A stretch of 14,565 bases of DNA, taken from contig WFOX01000050.1 in NCBI GenBank assembly GCA_015487905.1, forward strand, positions 1 to 14,565, written 5' to 3'. The position numbers were made by a program, and so were the translations under genes. The notes below the pieces were generated by a model. It did not search any database, was not told the origin of the DNA, and saw only the letters and a list, made by a program, of their open reading frames with translations. The DNA is from Mariprofundales bacterium (GTDB lineage Bacteria; Pseudomonadota; Zetaproteobacteria; Mariprofundales; S012-25). Positions 6,770 to 14,400 of this stretch are shown in pieces (position 1 is the stretch's first letter; each line of letters opens with the position of its first letter).

Positions 6770-9101
6770 GCAAGGGCGCGCGCGCGCCGCTTTCCTCGCG
6801 CGGGGCGGTGCCTGCGCGAAACGCCTCCAACACCACATCTTTGCTTTCTGGCGTGGCGAGCTTGCCTGTCGCTTGATCAATCGGCGCCCATTCAATCCCG
6901 GTTGGCGGCGTGAAGTCGCGAACGGGCCGATTGCGATGAAAGGCCTGCATGGCAGTGAGCCAAATCGGAAGCGCCGCATGCGCGCCCGTTTCGTGCGGGC
7001 CGATGGGATCGTGCCGATCGCGGCCCACCCACACACCTGTGAGCACCTCGGGCGTGAAGCCCACGAACCACGCATCGGCTTGGTCGTTCGTCGTGCCCGT
7101 TTTGCCCGCCGCAGGCCGGCCAAGTGCGCGCGCGCGCCTGCCCGTGCCGCGCTCAATCACGCCGCGCATGAGGTTCGTGATGAGAAAGCTTGTGACACGA
7201 TCCAAGGTGCGCTCGGCAGGCCGCATCGTGGGGCTGATGCCTGCAAGCTTTTCCTCGCCGTGGCAGGCCGCGCAGCGAATGCCGGGCACGCCGCGCAAAA
7301 GCACATGCCCCTCGCGGTCGTCCACCTCCGTGATCCATGTGGGCTGCCAGCGAAGCCCTCCGCTTGCAAAGACGAGATAAGAATGCACGAGCTCTTCTAG
7401 GCTCACTTCGGAAACGCCAAGCGCGAGCGCAAGCTGCGGTTCAAAGCGGCGGGTAAAGGCGTAGTTGCGCGCAAGCGCCTGCACGAATCGGCGCGGGCCG
7501 AGATCCATAAGCAGCCGCACGGAGGCGAGGTTGCGCGAGTGCTCCAACGCATTGCGCAAGGTGACGGGGCCTGCAAAGCGGCCCGAGTAGTTCTCCGGGC
7601 GCCAGAAGTCGCCAAGCTCAGGGTTTTCAAACACAAGCGGCGCGTCAATGAGGATGGAGGCAGGCGTCCAGCCCGCATCCAAGGCCGTTGCATACAAAAA
7701 CGGCTTCATGGCGCTTCCCGGCTGACGGCTCGCATTGACGCGGTCAAAGCCGCGAAATGTGAAGTCAAAACCGCCCACGCGCGCAAGCGGATAGCCTGTG
7801 GTGAGATCCACGGCATACAGCGCCGCCTGCAAATCCGTGCGCTGTGTAAGCCGCACGCCCCCTTTGCCGTCGCCGCGGATCCAAACGAGATCGCCGGGGG
7901 TCCAATGCCGCGGCCGCGCATAGCGCGCGGGATCTTCGCGGCGCTTGTCTTCACTTGGAGTCTCCCAGCGCCAGTCGGGAATCGGAATGCGCCAGCGATG
8001 CTTGCCGTCCGTGACCACAAGCGCATCGCGCTCCACCTTGCGCACGAGCGCTTGGCGCAGCTCAAGGGGGCCTGGAGGCTCATCCGGCGCATGCTTGGCG
8101 GCCTCAGCAAGCCACTGGGCTTGCGCTTCAGTATCCAAGTGCTCGGGATAGCGATAGGGCGTGCGCTCCTCAATCGCCAGCACGCCTTGGCGCACGGCGC
8201 GGCGCGCGGCCTCTTCATCGTTCTCGCGATAGGGCACGAAGACCACAAGCCCGCCGCGGCGCACGCGCACCTCGCCGAAGCGCGCGGCAAGCAGCCGATA
8301 GACCTTGTCGCCATAAGCGTTGTTCATGCGCGAGGAGAACGGCACAGGCAGCACATGCAAAGGCTCGCGCATCGCGGCTTCAGCTTCTTTTCGGCTGATA
8401 AAGCCCGCCTCGGCCATAAGCCGCAGCACCGTGTTGCGGCGCGCAAGCGCGGCTTTGGGGTGCTTGTGCGGGGCGTATTTGCTCGGCGCTTTAGGCAGCC
8501 CCGCAAGCATCGCGCACTCAGCCAGCGTAAGCTCAGATAAAGGCTTTCCGAAGTAGCGCCAGGCGGCCGCCGCCACACCATAAGCGCCGCGGCCGAGATA
8601 GATGTGGTTGAGATAAAGCCAAAGGATGTGGTTTTTGGAAAAACGCCGCTCAATCTTCCAAGCGAGGATCGCTTCGCGAATCTTGCGTGCCAGCGAGCGC
8701 TCAGGCGTAAGAAACAGGTTTTTGGCAAGCTGCTGCGTGATGGTGCTTCCGCCTTGCACAGGACGGCCTGCGCGCAGATCGGCGATCGCAGCGGCAAGGA
8801 TGCGCGCGGGGTTGATGCCTGGATGTTCGTAAAACTGCTGATCCTCGGCTGCCAGAAAGGCCTGAATCAAGCGCTTGGGGATTTCGTCCATCGGCACGAC
8901 GATGCGAAACTCATCCGCATATTCGGCAAGCAAATGCCCCTGCAGGTCAAACACGCGCGTGGCCGCAGGCGGCTTGTAATGCGCAAGCCGATCCACATCA
9001 GGGAGGTTGCGGGAAAACCAATAGAAAAGTATCGTGATGCCGATCACTGCAAAAAGCGCGCAGGCCACCACGATGGCGAGCAAGATGCGGAGGATGCGCA
9101 T
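6765..9101 (-). CDS. mrcA: Penicillin-binding protein 1A (bifunctional peptidoglycan glycosyltransferase/transpeptidase)
   Basis: This class A PBP polymerises glycan strands and cross-links peptides in the periplasm. The 778-residue product has an N-terminal anchor helix (about 5-30). The GT51 domain shows AAEDQQFYEHPGIN with catalytic Glu86 and GGSTITQQLAKN (118-129). An OB-like insert region lies at about 310-425. The transpeptidase domain has all three motifs: SAMK with Ser463 and Lys466, SRN (522-524) and KTGT (667-670). MRILRILLA at the start resembles other PBP1a N-termini. ATG 9101 is the only suitable start before the anchor, since the open frame further upstream is antisense to fimT. 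That start has no clear Shine-Dalgarno and shares two bases with the fimT ATG. A CAACH sequence at 610-614 is odd: related PBP1a proteins can have a Cys pair here, but the added His makes a haem c-type CXXCH. Confidence 0.97.
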   Translation of the reverse strand: MRILRILLAIVVACALFAVIGITILFYWFSRNLPDVDRLAHYKPPAATRVFDLQGHLLAEYADEFRIVVPMDEIPKRLIQAFLAAEDQQFYEHPGINPARILAAAIADLRAGRPVQGGSTITQQLAKNLFLTPERSLARKIREAILAWKIERRFSKNHILWLYLNHIYLGRGAYGVAAAAWRYFGKPLSELTLAECAMLAGLPKAPSKYAPHKHPKAALARRNTVLRLMAEAGFISRKEAEAAMREPLHVLPVPFSSRMNNAYGDKVYRLLAARFGEVRVRRGGLVVFVPYRENDEEAARRAVRQGVLAIEERTPYRYPEHLDTEAQAQWLAEAAKHAPDEPPGPLELRQALVRKVERDALVVTDGKHRWRIPIPDWRWETPSEDKRREDPARYARPRHWTPGDLVWIRGDGKGGVRLTQRTDLQAALYAVDLTTGYPLARVGGFDFTFRGFDRVNASRQPGSAMKPFLYATALDAGWTPASILIDAPLVFENPELGDFWRPENYSGRFAGPVTLRNALEHSRNLASVRLLMDLGPRRFVQALARNYAFTRRFEPQLALALGVSEVSLEELVHSYLVFASGGLRWQPTWITEVDDREGHVLLRGVPGIRCAACHGEEKLAGISPTMRPAERTLDRVTSFLITNLMRGVIERGTGRRARALGRPAAGKTGTTNDQADAWFVGFTPEVLTGVWVGRDRHDPIGPHETGAHAALPIWLTAMQAFHRNRPVRDFTPPTGIEWAPIDQATGKLATPESKDVVLEAFRAGTAPREESGARAPLP
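6775..6788. repeat. 14-bp perfect GC palindrome in the mrcA 3' end
   Basis: GGCGCGCGCGCGCC is its own reverse complement and contains an alternating CG run. It lies 13 nt after the recQ stop and inside the last codons of mrcA. It could form a cruciform or a stem in recQ readthrough RNA, but there is no loop-plus-T-tract terminator layout. Confidence 0.5.
9007..9035 (+). promoter_or_regulatory. Weak sigma-70-like promoter candidate for the minor-pilin operon
   Basis: TTGCGG (9007-9012) and TATCGT (9030-9035) are separated by 17 nt, about 60 bp upstream of the fimT start and inside the 5' end of mrcA. Only 3/6 and 4/6 bases match the consensus boxes. The position is what one would expect, because the two divergent genes leave no intergenic DNA. 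Confidence 0.25.
9089..9093 (+). promoter_or_regulatory. Ribosome binding site that fixes the fimT start
   Basis: GGAGG lies 6 nt before ATG 9100. The in-frame ATG at 9094 directly abuts it and the one at 9085 precedes it, so 9100 is the only well-spaced start. On the other strand these bases are codons 3-5 of mrcA. Confidence 0.75.
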
Positions 9102-9609
9102 GGCGACAAACGCTGGCGGAAGGCTTGGCGGGCGGCAAGGCGAGCGCGGCGCGTCGCTGGCCGAGTTGATGGTGGTGATTGCGATCATCGGCATCGTGCT
9201 TGCGATCGCGGTGAGCGGCTGGCGCGCATCGCTTGAGGGGCGCAACCGCACGGAGGGCGCCGTGGAGCAGATCGCAAGCGCCATGGCGCTTGCGCGCGTG
9301 AAAGCGCGCGCCACGGGCACGCCGCAAACCGTGGAGGTGGATTTCACGAACGACCGCTTCCGCACGCAGGCCTGGGCCGGCATGAGCTGGCGGCCTGTTA
9401 AGGGCGTGGATTTGCTGGCCGGCACGGCCGCATGCGCGCCTGGTGCGATGACCACGGGGGTGAAGACCTTCATCTTCACACCGCGCGGGACGGTGGGCGT
9501 AAGCCCGGCCGGCAGCTATACGATTATGGCGCGCACGAAAAACGGCGCCTATCCCGCCTGCGTGGTCGTCAATAGCATCACAGGCCGCACGCGCATCGTG
9601 CGGCCCTAG
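9100..9609 (+). CDS. fimT: FimT/GspH-type minor pilin
   Basis: The 169-residue product is a type IV prepilin. It has a 17-residue leader (MATNAGGRLGGRQGERG), a prepilin peptidase site G^ASLAE, and a hydrophobic helix ELMVVIAIIGIVLAIAVSGW with Glu at +5. Mature residue +1 is Ala instead of the usual Phe. The rest resembles FimT/FimU and GspH pseudopilins: a middle VEVDF strand, FIFTPRGTVG (124-133) and a C-terminal VVNSITGRTRIVRP. Cys112 and Cys154 could form a disulfide. Minor pilins of this type prime pilus assembly at the inner membrane and sit near the tip. It is the first gene of the operon, followed by pilV after 15 nt. Its ATG interlocks with that of mrcA on the other strand. Confidence 0.9.
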   Translation: MATNAGGRLGGRQGERGASLAELMVVIAIIGIVLAIAVSGWRASLEGRNRTEGAVEQIASAMALARVKARATGTPQTVEVDFTNDRFRTQAWAGMSWRPVKGVDLLAGTAACAPGAMTTGVKTFIFTPRGTVGVSPAGSYTIMARTKNGAYPACVVVNSITGRTRIVRP

Positions 9610-9624
9610 AAAAGGAGGGGAGGC

Positions 9625-10731
9625 ATGAAGCGGCACGCCAAAGGCTTTTCGCTTGTGGAGACCTTGGTGGCGGCCTTGATCGTCGCGGTCGCGCTTTTGG
9701 CGCTTGCGATGCTGCTTACGCAGAACATCCGCACGAACCAAGCAAGCGGGGAGCGCATGAACGCGGCGCAGGCCTCGCAAGAGATTCTGGCCGATTACGC
9801 GCAAAGGGTGCTTGCGAACAACCTCGTGTGCGCGGTGGGCACCACCTGCACATTCCAAGGGACTTACAAGGAGTTTCGCTACACGCTGTATGCGACGAAC
9901 AACGGCACCTCTTGGGCATTGCGCGTGGTGCTCACGCCCGCCCAAGGCGGGCGCATGAAGCCCTATGAGAATCAGCTTTTTGTGAATACGGTGGCCGGCC
10001 TCAACGCGCAAAACGCCAATGTCGGCGCCGGCGCAGGCGGAAGCGGCGGCGGAGGTGCAGGCGCAGGTGGCGGCGGTGGCGCTGGCGGCTCCGGCGGTGG
10101 CGGCGGCGCAGGGGGCGGCGGCTCCGGCGGCGGCACCGGTGCAGGCGGCGGCAACACCGGCGGCGGTGGCGGCGGCAATGCTGGTGGCGGTGGCAACACC
10201 GGCGGCGGTGGGACTGGCACCGGCGCAGGCGGCGGCAATGCCGGCGGCGGCAATCCGGGTGGTGGCGGCAACACCGGCGGCGGCACGACGACCACGAACA
10301 CGCCGCAGATCACGGACATGAACGGCAAATCGGCGGTGGTAAGCCAGCCCTCGCCGACGGTGCTTATGATTGACCTTTATGCCTCAAGCCCGCCCAAGGG
10401 CGCGCCGGACATCAGCGCCGTGATTGATGCGAATCTCATCAACACCTGGGTGAAGGATGGGGGCTTCAAGAAGGGCTTGAAGAAGAAGCAGGGGAGTGTA
10501 AATCGCTACACCAGTTGCAGTGTGCTGAATACGCCCGGCATTTCAGGCGCCGATGTGCTTGCGGCCTTCTATCAGGCCGCCACGAGCCCCAACACGGATT
10601 GGAACAAGCTCAAAAAGGCGCTGGACAAGTTCAACCAAGCCATCAGCCAATGGAACAGCGGCAATGCAAAGAAGGCCGGGGAAAAGTTCGCAAAGGCATT
10701 GGGCGAGCTTGCCAAGGCCGTGGGGTGTTAG
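9625..10731 (+). CDS. pilV: PilV-type minor pilin with glycine-rich linker and unrecognised C-terminal domain
   Basis: The 368-residue product starts after a very strong purine-rich ribosome site (AAGGAGGGGAGG). The leader is 7 residues, with cleavage KG^FSLVE and Glu at +5, then a hydrophobic helix. Residues 8-130 look like an ordinary PilV: a helix with a SQEILADYAQR segment, the Cys69/Cys75 pair and beta strands. Residues 134-226 are almost pure Gly with Ala, Ser, Asn and Thr. Residues 227-368 form a second domain that I do not recognise. It has a strand-like VLMIDLY, a Lys-rich stretch (KDGGFKKGLKKKQG), Cys298 and a terminal Cys368, and ends in an amphipathic helical region (KLKKALDKFNQAISQW onward). 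Usual PilV proteins are roughly half this length. No frameshift is needed to read through. The gene ends 2 nt before pilW. The PilV assignment rests on the N-terminus and operon position. Confidence 0.85.
   Translation: MKRHAKGFSLVETLVAALIVAVALLALAMLLTQNIRTNQASGERMNAAQASQEILADYAQRVLANNLVCAVGTTCTFQGTYKEFRYTLYATNNGTSWALRVVLTPAQGGRMKPYENQLFVNTVAGLNAQNANVGAGAGGSGGGGAGAGGGGGAGGSGGGGGAGGGGSGGGTGAGGGNTGGGGGGNAGGGGNTGGGGTGTGAGGGNAGGGNPGGGGNTGGGTTTTNTPQITDMNGKSAVVSQPSPTVLMIDLYASSPPKGAPDISAVIDANLINTWVKDGGFKKGLKKKQGSVNRYTSCSVLNTPGISGADVLAAFYQAATSPNTDWNKLKKALDKFNQAISQWNSGNAKKAGEKFAKALGELAKAVGC
10024..10302 (+). repeat. Glycine-codon low-complexity repeat inside pilV
   Basis: About 280 bp of GGC/GGT/GGA codons are punctuated by GCA, AGC, AAC and ACC codons. 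The second half shows an imperfect unit resembling GGCGGCAACACCGGCGGCGG, with variants at about 10144-10167, 10186-10209 and 10264-10285, encoding GGNTGGG or GGNAGGG. The frame is intact throughout. The plus strand is rich in GG doublets and so has G-quadruplex potential. It should be prone to slippage and to length differences between strains. Confidence 0.9.
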
Positions 10732-10733
10732 CG

Positions 10734-11423
10734 ATGGAAAGGGCCTCGCGCGGCTTTACCTTGATTGAGCTTTTGGTGGCGATGCTGGTGACGCTGATCA
10801 TCTTGGGGGCGCTTGTGATGACCTTCCGCACCCAATACGGGCTTTACAAGTTCCAGCATCGCAAGGCCGATGTCATGGAGGACAGCGAAGTCGTGCTGGA
10901 GATGCTGCGCGACGATTTGGAAAACGCCCTCGTGCAGGCCGGGGTGCCCGTGCGGCTGGACATCACGCCTGCGCCGCCTGCGGGGCCGACCACCGATCTC
11001 TTCGTGGAGCTTTGGGAGCCCGATTTGAGCTTTTGGCCTTCGCAGGCGCAGGCGCAGGCGGTGCAGTATCGCGCCGTGCGCCACTATCGCTTTGTGCCTG
11101 CGCAAAGATCGTTGCGGCTGGATCGCAACATCAATGACGGCAACGACGCGCCCGTGGAGGTGCTGGGCGATGTCGTGTTCTTTCAGGTTTGGCGTGCGGA
11201 CAATCCGCCCTTGTGCGCCAACGGCCAGCCCTATCGCGATGCGCCGCCTGCGCCGGCTGCGGCCGCGGCCACGACCTATACGGTGCTTTTGGAGCTTGAG
11301 GTGCCTGTGGGCACGCGCGCGGGCGTGAAGATGGATCATTGCGGCAATCCCACGCGCGCGCCGCGCGTGCTGCGCTACATCCAAGCAACTCCGCAGGCGC
11401 GCATAGAAGTGCCGAGCATCTAG
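10734..11423 (+). CDS. pilW: PilW-type minor pilin
   Basis: The 229-residue product has a short leader MERASRG, then the classic class III signal G^FTLIELLVAMLVTLIILGAL with Glu at +5. The following helix (QHRKADVMEDSEVVLEMLRDDLENA) and the beta-rich globular part, with FVELWEPDLSFW and VEVLGDVVFFQVWR, fit PilW/GspJ-like minor pilins. Cys161 and Cys203 may pair. An Ala/Pro-rich loop lies at 170-179. I chose ATG 10734, two bases after the pilV stop, because it gives a correct prepilin leader; the open frame extends upstream only inside pilV. The protein is expected to join the tip complex with FimT, PilV and PilX. The operon position between pilV and pilX supports the call. Confidence 0.88.
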   Translation: MERASRGFTLIELLVAMLVTLIILGALVMTFRTQYGLYKFQHRKADVMEDSEVVLEMLRDDLENALVQAGVPVRLDITPAPPAGPTTDLFVELWEPDLSFWPSQAQAQAVQYRAVRHYRFVPAQRSLRLDRNINDGNDAPVEVLGDVVFFQVWRADNPPLCANGQPYRDAPPAPAAAAATTYTVLLELEVPVGTRAGVKMDHCGNPTRAPRVLRYIQATPQARIEVPSI

Positions 11424-11432
11424 GAGGCGGCC

Positions 11433-14400
11433 ATGCGTCGGGAAAAGGGCTACATTTTGATCACCACCTTGTTGCTTTTGGCGGTGCTGAGCGTTGTGGG
11501 TGCCGCCGGGATTTATAAGGCCATGGTGGGCACGCGCATATCCAAGGTTTCCGGCGACTATGCCAAGGCGCGCCAAGCCGCCGAGGCGGGGCTATCGCAG
11601 CTTTTCTGGTATTGGGTGCACAGCCAGGACAACACGCAAAACTGCTCCATTTCGCAGAAGAATGCGGCCACGGATCCCGCGGGTTATCAAGGATGCTTGG
11701 AGCGGCGCGCGGTCGTGCAGCATGTGCTCAATCCCTATGCGAATCCGCTGCCTGCGACGGCGCCGTTTGTCGCCGATCTTTACGGGGAGACATTGGCCGA
11801 CATTGAAGCGCGCAGCGGCGGAATGGATGCCTTCATTCGCAACAACTCGCACATTCGCGTCTATACCTATCTTTTGGATGCGTATGGCAATCCCTTGGGC
11901 ATGATGGAGGTGCCCAACGCCCAATGGGGCCAGGGCAACAATCCGCAGGTGGCCGTCTGGGTCACGAGCTACAAGGCCGTGAACGATCCCTATGCCTATC
12001 CTTACGGCGATGCCAATGCGGGCTGCACGGGGCCTGGCTGCATCATGGTGGTCTATGCGCTTGGGCGATATGGCACGGCGCGCGCGCTCGTGCGCGAATC
12101 GCAAGGGTATTTCACGAGCAAGCTTACGGGGGTGACCGCGATTACGAACGCGCCTCCTTATGCGAACTGGATGGATTTGTGCATGCTGCAAAATCCGACG
12201 AGCGTGGGCGCGGCGCTTTCCTGGGCCAGCAATCGGCAAACGGATGTGCTCGTGGAGGCGACCCAAGCGCCCTATGTGCTTGGCGATGTGCCCTCCGGCA
12301 CGGCGCTTTCCTCCAACACGAACATGGGTCTGGGCGGCAAGAAGTTCCGCAAGGGCACGAGATCCAGCGCCGAGCTTACGATGGACACGACACCTTTGCT
12401 TGTGTATTCCACGCATCGCTCGGCCAATGCCGTGCGCGCGCAATGGGCGGATACGGCGATGGATGCAACCGCCGCGGATGATCCGTATCCCGTGCTTCCC
12501 AAGGACATCCTGCGGCCTGGGCTTGCCGCCACGCCCGATAAGATCCGCTACTTTGAGGTGGCGGGCGACGGCCAGTTGTTTGCGCTCAACGCCTATCGCT
12601 GGGCGGCGGAGCAGTTCACCTGCGAGCATTGGTATCCGGATCCAAGCAATCCGAATCAACCGAACCCGAATCTGGGCACGCCAAGCGATCCCTATGCGAA
12701 CGGCGCCTATTGCGCGCGCGCGGCGAAGCTGCAAGAGCTGCTCATGAAGCTGTATCCGCTGCCTGCAAGCGAGGCGCCGCCGCCGGGCACCTCGCTTGCG
12801 GATAAGATCAACAAGTATTGGCCGAGGGTGACGGGCCGGATCTCAGCGGAGGACTTTTGGCGCAACATCCGCGACGGTCGGCCGATGTTCGGCATCGTGC
12901 GCGTGATGTATCCCACGAAACCCAGGACGGCCACGGGCCAAGTGTGCAAATCCGCAGGCGGGCCGGGCAGCCCCGCCAACCCCGTGGTGCTCTACGATGT
13001 GGCCAGAGGGCTCAACAAGATCACGCCCGGCACGAGCGTAAGTTTCACGAATCCCTGGACGCACACGACGCGCACGGTCACGATCGGCGCGAACAGCCGG
13101 CTCGTCGTGTATGGGATGCTGTTTTTGGACTACTTCCACGATATCAACGGGAACTATTATTTTGATCCGTATAGCGGCGAGCGCTCCATCCTCGCCATTG
13201 AATCCACGGATGCCTACTTGAAGCTGGAAGTGCCGATGATGATCAATCCGGCGCTGCCGCGGAATGTGTCGGGCGCGGATTTGCAGCCGTTTCCGACCGT
13301 GGCTGCGACCACGCGCGTGCTTGCCGGTGTTCCGCGCGTGGAAAACGCCTGCATCGCACCGCCTTGTCGGAGCATTGCGGGGCTTGCCGCGCCCACGGGT
13401 GGATGGTTCCCGGACTCCGAAGGCCTGATTGTCCAAGGCGCGCCCGCTGGAAAAGGAAATGAATCTGGCATGATGGCGCTGATGGACCCGAACTGGGGGC
13501 TTGCCGGCATCATCGGCCAGGTGGCCGCTGAGGTTCTGGGACGAAAAATCACGCTTGGCACGACGACAACACCCGGTTTGGCCGCGTTCTTCTCAAGCTT
13601 CCATTCGCGGCTTGCGTATTACTACGAACTCATGTATCAGACGACGGATCGCACGCGGCCGCAGGAGTGGCCGATCACGGCCACCTTCCCGAAGACGCTG
13701 GACGATCCGTTCTGCATTGGCTTGCAGGACTGCGGCAATGCGCCGAACCACGATGGAGATAAGCTGCACCTGCTCTTTCCAAGCGGCTATGCGCACGGCT
13801 GGAAGGTGGCGCTTGCTGTGCTCAACATGCGGGCCACGGAGTGGAACCACCTGTTGGAGGGCGCGCATCATAGCGATTGCTCGTGGGATGCGACGAGGAA
13901 CAAGTGGGTGTGCACCTCCACGCATGTCTCCATCGTGGATCTTGCCAACAAGCATGCGGCACGGGGCCTTGTGGACTTCGGCGATCCCTATGCGCAGGCC
14001 AATCCTTCCGTGCCTGCGATGACGCAAGGCTCGCCGATGGGGCCCGAGATCAAGCTCGTGAAGGATCCCTATGGCGCGGTGAGCGTCGTGCCCTTTGATC
14101 TTGCCGCGGATGCGCAGGAGTATCTGAACAAGGAAGAGGACTTCTTCCACATCACGGCCGATCCGACGACGGGCTACGGCGTCATGGATGCAAGCTTCCG
14201 CGATCTTCCCGCGCTTGCATATTCGGGCGGCTTGCTGGATACGCACCAGTCCAACAATGTTTCCGGCATCGTCTATACGCCCTCGGCCTTGGAGTGGGAG
14301 ACGGCGAACAAGGGCGGCATCGGCTACATCGTGGGCGCCGTGATCACAGGCCTTGGCATGTATAACAAGGCGAAGGGAACGGCCAAGCAGATCTATGTGT

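Noticed and set aside
7260..7274. Calling the mrcA product a c-type cytochrome because of CAACH
   Set aside because: All glycosyltransferase and transpeptidase motifs are present, and a single CXXCH in a loop is weak evidence for haem attachment; it is kept only as a finding.
9102..9479. N-terminal extension of PBP1a upstream of ATG 9101
   Set aside because: The extra 126 codons are antisense to fimT, lack PBP similarity and would place the membrane anchor internally.
10024..10302. CRISPR-like array or intergenic repeat
   Set aside because: The repeats are short, imperfect, in codon register and inside an open frame; there are no constant direct repeats separated by unique spacers.
10515..10733. 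N-terminal extension of PilW upstream of ATG 10734
   Set aside because: It overlaps pilV in another frame, and the short leader from 10734 gives a standard prepilin signal.
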